A stretch of 64,000 nt of DNA from Takakia lepidozioides (lineage: Eukaryota > Streptophyta > Takakiopsida > Takakiales > Takakiaceae): positions 34,904,001-34,968,000 of the forward strand of contig CM060733.1 of the NCBI GenBank assembly GCA_030704615.1, read 5' to 3'. The translations under genes were made by a program, and so were the position numbers. The notes under the pieces were generated by a model. That model saw only the letters and a program-made list of their open reading frames with translations, did no database searches and was not told the DNA's origin. Below, in pieces: positions 38,037 to 49,764 of this stretch (within the stretch, counting starts at the first letter, position 1; each line of letters starts with the position of its first letter).

Positions 38037-40905
38037 ATGGCAGAATCAACTAAAACCGCCAACAGGAGCATGGAGGTGAGCACTCCGCATCCTCTTGCAG
38101 GTGTGCAAAAAGGCTGGAACCCTGTGACAATGGGCTTCGTGGCATCCATGGCACTGAAGGCAGCAGTACTGCTTGGCATTCCAGACATCATAGGCAAAGC
38201 TGGCCCTGGGGCAACCCTATCTCTTGAAGATATTGCTGCACAGCTCCCAAGTGAATCTGTCAACACTAAACCCCTTCGTCTTATCATGGAAGAATTGGTG
38301 GTACACGGTGTTTTCAGCGCGACGCGACTTACATCAGAGTCTGGGAAGGTGTCGGTTCTGTATGGGCTGACAAATGCATCAAAATTGCTTGTAACGGAGA
38401 ATAGTGATACCTCTGAAGCTCCACGAGTCATCATGCACATGCACAAGGCTACCCAAGCGGCTTGGCACCACCTTCATGAGTCTGTTCTGTATGGGAAACA
38501 GCCATTCAAGGCAGCCCATGAGGGAAAGGTGAGCCTGTTCTTCTTCAAACTATGCAGTGGAACCTGAGGTTTCAGTTTTCTATTTGGCAGAATCAGGCTT
38601 ATCAGGCTTCATATTTTTCTTCAGATTTGGATGATTCAAGACCCTTTCTGGGGAGTGAGAAAAAAAATTGATCTGAATGCCTGTGTGCACTGCAGCTTGA
38701 TGTCTCAATCACCATACAAAAGCTCTTTTGAATCACAAATGCAGAAAGTAAACCATGGCTAGCGGCATCTGTGTTTGTGTTTGTTTGTGGATGTCCATGG
38801 CTTCATTTCTCTATCTTGTACAAATGGCCATTGCTACTGAATGCAGCCTAGTAATGCACTTATAGTGTGTTATAGTACTCAATCAGGAGATATCCGAATG
38901 TCCTTTCCCACAATTCCACTCCCCTAGCAGAGCTTTGACTTCCAGTGCTGAGTACAAAGTGGAAATGGATCCTGTGCTTGTGTGTTTCATGTTATGTATG
39001 TTCCTTTAACAACCCCTTGTTGCAATTATTGGTGGCAGAATATGTGGGAGTACGCAGGTGAGAACCCTGAATTCAACAAGGTTTTTAATGATGGCATGAC
39101 ATCCTTCTCTGTAATGGTGGCAAACCTTATTGCAAGAAATTACCATGGGTTCACGGATGTCAAGACTCTAGTTGATGTTGGTGGAGGATCTGGCATGACC
39201 ATTGGAATCATTGTTGCTGCAAATCCTCATGTTCATGGCATCAACTTTGATCTACCCCATGTTGTGGCTTTGGCACCCAGCATTCCTGGTAAGAGCTTCT
39301 TCTCCTGTGTCTCTGCACTAGTTGGGAAGGTCTTGTTCATCAACAGAAGGGAGTGTCAAGTGATATTTTGGGGGCGAGTATTTTGTGCAATCAGCCAATT
39401 TAGGGGTGAGGTTGAAGACTAAAACACTGTTCACATTGGCAAAAAGAGTTGGTGAAGATCTTTCTCTGATGGGCAGAGGACTGAGACTGAGATGAAGGTC
39501 GTTACGGCTGTTGGAATAATAGCTGTGCCATGTAACATCATTACCATTTTGATCTTCATTCATGAATGGCTGTGAAATTGACCTTCGCTACAATCTGTCA
39601 TCACATGGAGTGAAAAATGGTAGTACAAAGTATGATTGCTTGCAAAGAGTTAGTGGTGGTTGGGATTGTGAACATGGACTGTACTTTCTCAGGTGTGGAA
39701 CACGTCCAAGGAAGCATGTTTGAGAGCGTGCCAAGTGGTGATGCCATCTTCATGAAGGTCTGAGAAATCTGAACTGAGCCATTTCTATATAAGCTGACAG
39801 TCTGTCTTGCTAGAATGACAGATGAATGGTGCCAGCACACGAGAAAGAGTCAGTTGGTGTCAATCAAATCAATATATTCCTTTATTCACATGACAAAGAG
39901 CCAGGGCAGCTCATTTCTTGGCTTGCCAAGGTTGTCATTCAGGTTTTTAGTTCTCACAGTATGATCCAGGGCGTTTGCCCATTCCCTCCCCAGAAGAAAA
40001 AGTAAAAAGAAGGATTTATGGCAGCATGAAATTGAAGAGCATCTTCGAAAAAGATAAGGCTAGCAAACCTTCACCCCGCTGAGCCAAATTTAATTAGATA
40101 ACTACATCAGAAATTTACATTTACCTGCAAACATAAACTGGGGAAGTACTTATGTGGACTCTGTAGGAGATAGAAGGATATTTGTGGTACACGTGTGTGA
40201 GAGCGAGAGGAAGAAATGAAGAAAAAAGAGAGAGAATTCAATGGGAGGCCAAAGACGGATTTTTCGGTTAGCCTTCAGGCCAGATGATTCTAGCGTTGTG
40301 GGATATGGCCAAAAATTGCCATGGTGGTCAGGACAGGTTCAGGGTTTACGAGGATGCATATTGAGTGTTTTGGTAATTAAATATATAAAATTTGTATGGT
40401 TTAATTCCTAGTGTAGTCCTCTAGATTAACACAGATGTGACATGCTTGCTTGAATGTTGCACTGCCAGTGACATTCGAGAAGAAATGAAATGTCTACTTC
40501 ATAACGTCTGCATGGAAAGCTCAAAGAGCTTAGAGAGAGGGTGATGTGTCTAATTTTCATATCTCCTGAAGGGTTGTGGGTTGTGTTGAAACCTGTGTGC
40601 AGCGTATCTTGCACGACTGGGACGACGAGAACTGTATCAAGATCTTGCGTAACTGCCAAAAGGCATTGCCAGAAAATGGAAAAGTTATAATCTGTGATGC
40701 AGTTTTACCACCAGAGGCAGATTATGACAGCCAATTCGCCCCTTTAGCACTGATAATGGAACTAGTCATGCTTGTGCATACTGAAGGAGGGGAGAGAACA
40801 GAGGAGCAGTGGCGCCAACTGGTAGCTGCAGCTGGTTTCTCAAAGATCAACTTTGTTCCACTCCCAGATCCGAGGCACTCGATTATCGAGGCTCTTAAGT
40901 GCTGA
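38037..40905 (+). CDS. class II plant O-methyltransferase (COMT/flavonoid-OMT-like), 4 exons, 369 aa
   Basis: Exons 38037-38528, 39039-39288, 39693-39757 and 40603-40905 have GT-AG borders and join in frame to 369 codons plus stop. The enzyme transfers methyl from S-adenosylmethionine to a phenolic hydroxyl. The N-terminal dimerisation domain is present (MGFVASMALKAAVLLGIPDI). The SAM site is LVDVGGGSG followed by FDLPHVV. The catalytic base is the His of ILHDWDDENC, and the C-terminal EEQWRQLVAAAGF fits the family. The start ATG at 38037 gives MAESTKTANRSMEVS; frames upstream lack another ATG. Length is normal for COMT-type enzymes (about 350-370). Substrate (caffeate, flavonoid or other catechol) is not decidable. 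No damage seen. Confidence 0.94.
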
Positions 40906-41985
40906 TTCCCGTATACTTCTGATGAAAGTTTAGTGATCATGTTGACGAAAAGGACAAAGAATTGCACAGAGTCCTACACAGCAATGAGCCCCAGTTATGC
41001 CAATTCGACCACTGATTGGGATGGGGTTGGTAAGCTTGCATGGTACAAAGGCAGTTTGTGGAGGGGGTGTCTCCTTCCAATTGTGCATGTCCATGAAGCA
41101 TGTATGCAAACCAGTGTGGTTGCACCATGGTGTTTACTTACTGCTGAATATATAATTATCTCAACTTCAAATTTAGCGGGGTGTTTACAGCTGCTTCCAC
41201 CAAGATATTTCATGACTAGAACCCATGTGCTTAACACATCATGAATCAACTATTCACTTGAAAAATATTTATTGACAAATGCAGGCATCGTAGAGCAGTG
41301 CTCTCTTAGAGCAGGCAGTCTGTATCTCTTTGACTGTCACTCTGCCTTTCTTTGTGCCGCTCTTGTCTATGGAGATCTCTCCTATACATATACTTCTGGA
41401 CAGCACACCCTCTCAGTCATCTCTTGGCCTCCAAGTCGCTTCATCGACTTCATCGCTTCCTAGGCCAGCAGTGCCCTTTCGTTGCTTTGCCACACTCTTG
41501 ACCACTGACGCTCAAAATAACTTCCATGACATGCCATGGAGGCTGGGACACTGCCCCCTAACCGGAGCGTCAAAAGGTAGGTCCTAACTCCTAACAGATA
41601 AGTAGAGAGAAGCAAGGGGTACATGAGAATGGGCAAAACCTAAAGATTGCCCTTCTACGTCTGGAGGGCTGCAAGGAAAGCGCCTTGAATTTCCTTTACG
41701 GAGGCCACGCTTGTGTCCCCAGTCACATCCGATTCTTCCCCATCCACAGGTGAGAGGTGAAGGGTCAGTGCTACTGGAACTGCCAGCCCGTCGGGAGGGT
41801 GTCGTTCCAATCAACAGTGGCATCTGAGGTTCTGCAGCAGAGGAGCATCCATATATTCTAACAAAAGGGGGAAGGCGTATTATCTCACAGGGTCATTTGC
41901 CCCAATTGCTACAGCCCTGTATTGGACCATTTGTACTGTCTGGTATTTCATTTTTCTGCTGTTTTTCCTTGGAGGACATCCCCAG
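40906..41985. other. intergenic, no gene recognised
   Basis: Only short overlapping frames with no domain. The left end should include the O-methyltransferase 3' UTR. Confidence 0.4.
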
Positions 41986-41986
41986 A

Positions 41987-44576
41987 ATGCTCAGTGCACT
42001 TGCTGAGGAGGGGTCTGGAAATCAGGGAAGAAAGGTGCGTCTGACTAAAAACAATTGAACCATATACAGTGTAACCTGTCTATATCAATTGAGGCTAGAA
42101 ATTTGTCATCTATACCGTTCTTTCAATGGCCATTTCGCCCTTAGGATGTGCCTAGCATGATTTACCAGGAAGCTGTAATTGTTGTTTCTTCTGTTACAGG
42201 GTACAAGGCCAAGCCAATTGAGCCAGGCAGATGACAGCCCCTCTGTGTCCTTGAAGGAAAGCCATCAAGAAGATGATGTTGAAGTTGTGGAAGGAAGAAA
42301 GTACGCCCACACACTGAAACTGGTGAGGAAGGCAGTGCATGAGGTGCAACTGGTGTTACTGGATGGGTAGTAGAGAGAGAGGGCACAGCTTCAGGCTGCT
42401 GGGGCACTCTTGACTCAGGCTGAATATTAGGATGTTGTGACAGAGAGAAGCATAATAAAGCTTTGTGGATTTCCAGTGTGTCGCAATCGGCTCCCAACTG
42501 AGAATGCTTGCAGGGGGCGTTACCGGATCTCACTCAGCTCATAAAGTATGATATTGCAGGAGGAGCAGTTAGTTTTTGGTTTCCAGCTGCCTGATTGCTA
42601 GCAAAACATTTGCTGGAACTTTGGCTGTTCACCAGGATTCTGGGCTGTCAGGCAAAAACTGGTCAACATCCTGGGTTCAGTGCGAGGTTTGGCTGTTAGT
42701 GTGCCACTTGTGAAAGATTTGACAGACTCAGTGGCTTCAACCACAGATTCTCTTGGCCATTCAGAATATCATCTCAAAGAGATTCAAGAACTATGAACAT
42801 GACCTGTAAGCAGTTTGTCTGTTCTTATGCAGTGGCAAGGGCAGGCATCTCAATCCTTTCGACTTCTCATAATGTGAAGTCTGCAACATCAGCCAGGTTG
42901 ACTGATGAGAAAATTGCTATGGTGCAAGAATTAAAGAAAGTAAACTGGCCCATAGAAAAAGTGTCAAGCACAAAAGGGTGCAATGGCGATGTGAGATGGC
43001 CACAGGTCAGACCTGATGATGACGAACATGATGATGACGAAGATTTAGAAACCTTGGATGCTCAAGAAGGCTGGTACGATGCTCATCCTAAAGGCTTTAA
43101 CACAGAGGTGAGTGTTTGCCTTTTCCTATGTCTGTTAGACCCTCTATGTATCCTTATTTGTGCTTCTGAGCTTCGATCTTTAGTCATTGGTATAGCTTCT
43201 GTTTCTGGTTCCCTGCCCCCACTTCTTTCTCTCTCCCCCTCTATCTTGCCTCCACTTCTCATTTTATAATAGAACCGGTAAGGTAGAGGATGAGTTAGGT
43301 AGTTGTCCCTCGATTGTCTTCAAGGTCTAGCCTAAATTGAGTCTAATTGCGAAGCATCTCCACTGACTCTTATCTGAATCCTTGTGGTGTTATTAATGGT
43401 GCTCCCGGAGGCATCACTGAGGTGGTTGGAATCAAAATTGGGGCATTGTCTATTTGAACAGTTATCAGCATTCGGAACAATGTGGTCAGGTTTGGAGGGC
43501 TGGATTTCAGCGGCCACCATTGCGCACATCTATAGGAAAGAGCCCCATGAAGAGGATGATTTTGTTTCAACCAATGGGTGGGAGTACAGCCTGCAAGTTG
43601 TTATTGGTGATGGGGTCTCATCTGAAATTTTGCGCACATTCTCTCTTTGTGTTTCACGGGCACTGCCGGAACTGGTCCGGGTGCTACGGCTTTCCATTTC
43701 AATGTCAACATTGGAACAGTCTCTGGTAGTCTACGCGGCCTGGATCTCTGGTTGATGCTTTTGTTGTTATCTTCTCCTGAATTACTCGTACAATTCATAA
43801 CAAATGAAGGGTTGATCAGTTTTTGCCATGTTTGGAATCAGGGTTACATTATGTCTCTCAGTGTTGGGGTTCCCTCCATTACAGTGAGCCTTGTAGTGGC
43901 CCACCTTCTGCCGTTTTCTTACTCTCTGGCCCCTCTCTATGCCCTTTCGACTCTGTCCAAAGGTATCAGGTCCATTGTGGCAAGGCCATCACAAGTACAA
44001 TGTATTGATTACATCTCTTGTCAGTACCTGAGCCGATTCGCTATGGTTTCCTCTGCAGGGTCAACTGGTGAGAACAATGAGCTTTGTGGACGCCTTGCCA
44101 CCCTTTGGAGTGAAGCAGTGGTGCATCGTAGCACTACTCTTTTTGGATGCCCTCTCTGTGCAACGATTGCCGTCCCTTGGAGCCCACCTGTCCAACAGCC
44201 GGGCCTTGTTCCGTAGGGTAATGTCAACTGCTCAACTCAAATCCAAGTTTGTAGTATGATCTTTACTCACTGTACGTCTTACCAGATATCAGTCATAGTT
44301 TATGTGTATAATGGTGCTTGTGGCATGGTAATCAAGTTGGTTCAGCTTGTGGTGTTGTCTGTTTGGAGCAATAGATTCGACGAAGTTATGGAGTGGGATG
44401 TAAGGCTCAGTGCATGTCGAATTGGCTTGCGCAGATCGTTAACTGGATGGAGACTATGACTGGTGGGGCAATGATGGCAGGTACTGGATTCAACAGGAAC
44501 AAGTGAGGCAGAGTATGATGCCTACGGCTTTTCGCTGCTTCCTTCGGGACGATTGCCAAACATTTGTGACAATTGA
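41987..44576 (+). pseudogene. RPAP2/RIMA-like RNA polymerase II CTD phosphatase, broken
   Basis: Exons read in order: possible first exon 41987-42034; 42200 onward with KLVRKAVHEVQLVLLDG, then [17 protein letters not shown] and the zinc motif [36 protein letters not shown] near 42590-42640; an acidic exon ending at 43107 (GWYDAHPKGFNTE); 43462-43725 (LSAFGTMWSGLEGWISAATI); 44059-44217 (MSFVDALPPFGVKQWCIVAL); 44481-44576 (AEYDAYGFSLLPSGR, stop). RPAP2 dephosphorylates Ser5 of the Pol II tail; in plants RIMA also helps Pol II import. In-frame stops lie after LLDG (two TAG), after AEY (TAG) and after RISLS (TAA), with a frame change following. The 5' half therefore cannot be translated, whereas the last three exons have clean GT-AG borders. 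Confidence 0.78.
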
Positions 44577-45448
44577 GTGGTGGCTGACATGATGGATCCT
44601 AGGGGTTCCTTTCTTCAGATTCTTTTGAATATGTCAAATCTCACCAGGGGAATCTGACACTCAGGTTATATCTTGGGCGTCTATCCTTAATGAGCACTTG
44701 CTAGGGCTTGGAGGGGGATCTCAACTTGAGAAGCACAAATCTCCTAAACTTCATTGCATCAGATCAAAGCTCAGTAAAGCAACCATCATGGGAAGGGAGA
44801 GATGCACATATCGATTCCAATCTTTAACATGCCGAGTGGAAATGGTGTGGACAGTTATAGCTGTAAATTGTGAGTCCCAGTTCCACAAGTGACACTGTAG
44901 AAATGGTCTGAAAAGGTCACTTCACTTTTACATTGACATTTGGCATGTGTACTGCCCATTCACTACCAATGCCCATGAGTTTAAAACACCAGTTTAGCTG
45001 CTGCTAACAAGACCCAAATGGATGAGTCGTAATCCACTGGCCGTTCTTTTGCATTCCTTCAAATAGTTGCAAGACCTATGACAACCATGCTGGACTCATC
45101 CTGGAATCATCACATTGTCATTCACGACACCACATTTCGTTCAGCCATATTGTCAAATACTCCCTTCACATCCTCAATGCACCCACGTTCCAGATACATG
45201 CCCCCCATGGCTAGAATGACAATTGGTACAATTGGTACAATTCCAGCTTTGATGATGTCACGGTGAAAAAAAAGAAGCAGGAGGAATATTTGCCTATCCT
45301 CTCAAGTGCTCTTCAAAATGACAAGGGGGCAAAGCAAGAGGAGCGTGCATGCATGCGAGAGGAGGATCTCAACAAGCGAACTGACAGAAAATCATACACG
45401 CGTATGGCAATCAGACCGCTTTCCACATCTACATACACCAGAGTACAT
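44577..45448. other. intergenic, no gene recognised
   Basis: No domains in any frame. It separates the gene island from the nested-transposon block that starts with the direct repeat at 45449. Confidence 0.4.
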
Positions 45449-45727
45449 CAGCTGCCTGACACAAGGTCAGGCCGCCGCTTTATACAAACCCTAGCTGCAT
45501 GCCTTCCTGACACATGGTGAGGCATGTCAGGCTAGCCCGCGGCGCCACATCAAAACCCTAGATCTATTGAACGGCCATGATGCAGCCACAAGCCATAACT
45601 AACCCTGGCTATGATATCTGCGTAACGGTTCAACGATATTTTAAGCTAAAAAATTATACTACGAATGAGTATCGCCGCTTTGGATGATTAAGGTAAATCT
45701 TTGATGAGGAAAGTTTGGGGCATCACA
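45449..45727 (-). repeat. LTR fragment, left copy (direct repeat of 57766-58041)
   Basis: About 280 bp nearly identical to 57766-58041, same orientation, 12.3 kb apart. On the minus strand it starts TGTGATGCCCCAAACTTTCC, a typical plant LTR 5' end. A G-rich stretch (CGTGGGGGTTAGG) lies just upstream, as expected of a polypurine tract. It is interpreted as the 3' LTR end, or an LTR fragment, of the minus-strand element. Confidence 0.75.
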
Positions 45728-46013
45728 TTTGTGAAGCCTAACCCCCACGAAAAATCCTGAGCTCCGCGAAGTACAATATAAGAAATAATAAGTAAATGTT
45801 TGGGATAAAATCACCCTCCACTGCTGGGTAAAAGACCTACAAAAGGAAAACCTGGCACCTGCAAATTGGGCTGGGGACAAAACCTTTGGCTAGGAAAACC
45901 GTGCAAGACTACACGTGGTGACATATCATAGGTCTACAAATGCATCAAGAGCTAGAATAAAAGGCCAGAAAGGCCGAAAAGCCGCAAAGTGCCAAATCCG
46001 CAAGCTAACACTA

Positions 46014-46368
46014 TGTCAAGTTAAATAAACACAGTGTGAAACTAACTAGAATAAATCTAGTTATTTGTATTTAACACTTGGAATTAGTTCAAGTGTTAAG
46101 TCAGGTGTCAAAGTTTAGCTTGACACTTGAACCATCTTATCTTCACGAGCTCGTCAGTCGTGCGGCTTATCTCTCTCGAGTTGAGCCCGCACGATCGAGC
46201 TCCCTCGCTGCTTAGCATCAGAGTGTACTTATGGAGGGAGAGTAGGATGTTGTGGGGTGGAGTCCCCATAGCTTGGGGTGCCCCTGGCTCGACTCTTATT
46301 TTAACGAGTGATTGTATTGTATTTCGTGTTTTTGTGTCAAGAGACAGTGTGAGTTTAGTTTTCATTTC
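46014..46368 (-). repeat. hairpin-rich repeat R2, copy 1
   Basis: Begins TGTCAAGTTAAATAAACACA and is shared with 49855-50207 and 62006-62305, both in the opposite orientation. Short inverted pairs follow one another: AACTAG/CTAGTT, AACACTTG/CAAGTGTT and GTGTCAA/TTGACAC. It has no coding capacity. Confidence 0.85.
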
Positions 46369-46399
46369 ACTCGAGAGAGATGAGCTTGCATCGTCAGTG

Positions 46400-47480
46400 T
46401 TAGATGTGAGTTTTTAGTTAGCACTAGTATACTTATTTTTGTTTCAAAGCTTGTTTGAGAGCAGGTGAAGTGGAGAATTATGTAATCTATATATATATCT
46501 GTCGAGAATAGAATGCTTTGCTTTGTACAAGGTTGTTGGAAGGGGCTGAACTGAGAAGCCTATATTGTTGAAAGAAGATATTGCTTCCCATAATATAGGT
46601 TAACGGGTGCATTGCCGGACACTGAGGTCGAGCAGGTTCAATCTTCACCATGGGGGCCGGTCCAAGTACTAGTGGCATCTGAAATCACCGAGTCGAGCAC
46701 AAGTAGAAGCATGTATTGGGCTAGTGAGGCCATGAGAATGTAGAGCAGGCGGTGACAGTGTGGGGAACTGCTACCTGGGCATTGTGCTAGATTGCACGTC
46801 ACTAGCCAATGCGTGCAGATGTCGATTGTACTTATTGGTGATGTAATGAGTCGTCTCTTGAGCAATATCATTTCACTGGGACGTCTCTATCACTGCGATT
46901 TTCTTGTGGAAACAGGGCAGAGCTTTGTATTATTCTGATTTTCACTGCATCGGGTGTATCATTCGGGGAAGCTGGAAGATTCCCGCCCTTCCTCATGCCT
47001 GCTAGGCTCAGGGTGGAAGGTTCAAACTACTGCGGGCTGCTGGAGAGCTAGTAGGAGGTCTGCCACCTATCAGCCTCTGTCGGCTGCTGCTGGTCACATT
47101 GGGTTTTATTTATTTTATTGTCTTAAAAAACTTTCCAGCTTGCGGATCTTTTGCATCAACATGAGGGATGCAGAAGACGATTGTCTAAGCAACATTCCAG
47201 ACAAAGGAAGCTGCGACATCAGCTATTGAAGAAATCAGAGCGAAGTATAAAACCCATTGATTCATGTACCTGGTAGCCAGGTGTTTGCAGCCTGAAAAGT
47301 GGTCGGCCACCTTTGGACTGGTGATTTGCGTGGACCTGTATGAGACCCCATGAGACCGCCTGCTTTGATACTCTGCATAGAAAAGGGTCTTGAATGCAAA
47401 GGTACCCGACCAAGGAAGCCAGCCAGTTGGGTTAACAACTGCTCCCAAATGTACCATGTGAGAATACAATTTCCAACGTT
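46400..47480. other. no gene; possible SINE-like scrap
   Basis: Mostly featureless. Around 47000-47130 a segment with GGTTCAAACTAC and a 3' TTTATTTATTTTATTG stretch resembles a decayed tRNA-derived SINE, but it is weak. Confidence 0.3.
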
Positions 47481-47499
47481 GGGAACTGGTCTGAATTCT

Positions 47500-47795
47500 T
47501 TGTGAGTTGGGTTGTTCCACCAAAGGTGAAGTTGCCTCGGATATTCGGCAGGTGAGACCAGTCTGTTCCTGGCTTACGAGTTTGTTGAGGAGGGAGCTCT
47601 CAACGATCGTTTTCATAACGCTGCTGCAAATGGGCATCGGCCATTACCGTGGTCAGGCAGAGTGCAGATAGCCTTGGATGTAGCGGGGCTGGAGTACATC
47701 CACGATTACACCAAAGGCCCACTATGTCCACCGTGATGTCAAGACCTCCAACATTCTGCTCGATGGCCTCTTCCGTGTTAAGGTGTTCGTCTGAC
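47500..47795 (+). pseudogene. LysM receptor-like kinase (CERK1/LYK type), kinase fragment
   Basis: One frame gives LFLAYEFVEEGALNDRFHN and PLPWSGRVQIALDVAGLEYI. After a one-base shift near 47715 comes HYVHRDVKTSNILLDGLFRV. These are kinase subdomains V to VIb/VII with the catalytic HRD and the following K-x-x-N, and the RVQIALD...GLEYIH wording is characteristic of the LysM-RLK family that perceives chitin or lipochitooligosaccharides. The activation loop, the N-lobe glycine loop and the LysM ectodomain were not found. A nonfunctional scrap. Confidence 0.7.
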
Positions 47796-48006
47796 ACAAT
47801 GTGAGAGGGAGGGGGCAGGGTGGGGGGCTAGCTAAGAAGATATGATCAGTACAAACGACCGGAGCAGTTGCTTGAAGGGGCTCCACTGATTGAACTGTTT
47901 CTAGAACTTGTTGTGGTCTACATGAGAGACAAGTCTGTGGATGTCCTCCTTGTATGGCTGGGGCCAATGAGGACGTAATTGAAGGGCAGGTCTCTTCTCT
48001 TAGCCT

Positions 48007-48747
48007 GTGCACACAAGGAGACAAGATTATGATGCTACAGTGTGTAACTTACTTTCTGTTGATCAATTCTGGTTTGACAAAATAGAGATTGCGGTGCAAC
48101 AGGACATATCCTACTTTACTGAGAGTCAAGTTTTGGCGCCAAGACGACCTGACTCTGACCCGGCGGTGATCGCTACGGACTCTCTCTCTTTGACAAGGCA
48201 AGTTGTGGCTTCGAGGAACGATGCTCGTCTGTCTCGTGACGTGGTCAAGTCCCATTTCTTGAATCATCAGGTTATGTCGTGGAAAGAACCAGGGCTTCAC
48301 CTTCCTTTATCTATTGAACATGTTCACCGTGATTGGCTGGTCTCCTCCTTTGTCGAGCCATCTTGGCTGTCGTTAGCTCTCCGAGGTACGGGCTCTCTCA
48401 TTCTACTACTTCTTCGTTTTCAACACGAGCCAAGCAAGGGTCTGCCACCGTCGATCGACCTGCTTCAAGGATTGTCGTCGGATAGTCTGTTTGGCCGAGC
48501 TTCCGACATTGTCATTTTGCCAGGGACTTTGTTTGACGATCAACGGCTTGTCAGACCTGAGGTGCTTGAAAATCTTGATCGCTTTCCTGTTGAATCAGTG
48601 CTATCTCGCATTTGGGAGAAGGAGAACTCTACCTGTGTGTCCTTTGGGTTTAAGACCACGAGCACGTGGAAATGGTGGGCGCTCTCTATGCACGATTCTG
48701 ACTCTCATGACATTACCAAGGTGATCTCATGTTCAACCTGGCCTTGA
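48007..48747 (+). CDS. 246-codon open frame, unknown
   Basis: The longest plus-strand frame of this block starts MHTRRQDYDATVCNLLSVDQ and ends at a TGA at 48745-48747. I recognise no domain. It lies directly upstream of the gypsy integrase on the same strand and is probably part of that element, for example a divergent polyprotein piece or an added gene. No zinc knuckle, DSG or YxDD motif is visible. Confidence 0.35.
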   Translation: MHTRRQDYDATVCNLLSVDQFWFDKIEIAVQQDISYFTESQVLAPRRPDSDPAVIATDSLSLTRQVVASRNDARLSRDVVKSHFLNHQVMSWKEPGLHLPLSIEHVHRDWLVSSFVEPSWLSLALRGTGSLILLLLRFQHEPSKGLPPSIDLLQGLSSDSLFGRASDIVILPGTLFDDQRLVRPEVLENLDRFPVESVLSRIWEKENSTCVSFGFKTTSTWKWWALSMHDSDSHDITKVISCSTWP

Positions 48748-48842
48748 ATTAAGGGCGATCGTGGTATTGCGGGCTGCTGTAGCAGGTTGCTACCCATCCC
48801 TGTTCACCGACTTGGCTTAATCAGAACTCTTGTTGGTATTCG

Positions 48843-49745
48843 TTGCTTCCAGGTTATCTCTCTACTATTCCTATATCTTGGCATGCTTTTGCTCGTGTGG
48901 GCATTGATTTGGTAGGACCCCTCGCACTCACATCAAAGGGTCGAAGCTATCTTTGTGTAGCTACCGACTACTTGACTAAGTGGGTAGAAGTTAGGGCTTT
49001 GCGTACCAAGACTAGTGATGTTGTAGCTCAGTTCTTCTTCAATGAGATCCTTATGCGGCATGGGTGTCCTCGGGAGATACTAACGGATCAGGGCAAGGAG
49101 TTTTGTAACCAGCTCCTCACGGTGGTGTGCTTCAACTTTGGTGTCAAGCATTCCACCACAGCCCCATACCATCCCCAGACCAATGGCCTTACGGAACGCT
49201 TCAACCACACTCTTTGCCGCATGTTGGAGAAGAATGACGCGCTTACCAGGGAGTGGGATACCTTTCTTCCCCCTATTCTCTTTGCTTATCGCACCGCCGT
49301 GCATGCTAGCACTAAGAAGACTTGCAAGTGTGTTTCTCCTTTGCATTCTACCCCTCTTATTTCTACTGTAGCTAAGCCGGTTGATCTTGACACCTTTGTT
49401 GAGGACCTTCATGCTCGGCATGCGGTGTCCATCCATGCTGCCAAGACGAACATTGGTAAGGCTCAGCTCACCCAGCCCGTACTTTTAATAAGCGTGTCAA
49501 GTATTCTAACCTTTTTCAAGTGGGACAGACCGTGTGCATTCGGCTGCAACATGGTAAGCATGCATGCAAATCTAAGCTTAAGATCGACGGTCCATACTTG
49601 ATCTATGAGCTTTTACGTGGGCAACCACGCGCATGATGAACCTGTTTCTCTCACAGATCTGGTGCATTCCGAGCTGGTCTTTGATCTTATGTGCATCAAT
49701 GTGGAGGGACGTACGGTGGGTGATGTCTTGATCTTCTTCAGATTG
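48843..49745 (+). pseudogene. Ty3/gypsy integrase (second element, plus strand)
   Basis: The integrase core is clear. The first Asp lies in VGIDLVGPLALTSKGR, the second in REILTDQGKEF, and the Glu in HPQTNGLTERFN, with the usual YLTKWVE segment after the first. Thus the catalytic D,D,E triad is intact. After about 49480 a frame change leads to a C-terminal DNA-binding part (KIDGPYLIYELLRG, GPY/F-like). No reverse transcriptase is found upstream, where only an unknown frame occurs. It integrates retrotransposon cDNA in intact relatives. This copy is truncated and frameshifted. Confidence 0.9.
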
Positions 49746-49764
49746 GTTTTTTTGGCGGATTAGT

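Noticed and set aside
47185-47637. 150-codon minus frame
   Set aside because: Lies opposite the kinase fragment and has no domain of its own.
49080-49436. 118-codon minus frame
   Set aside because: Antisense shadow of the plus-strand integrase core with intact D,D,E contexts.
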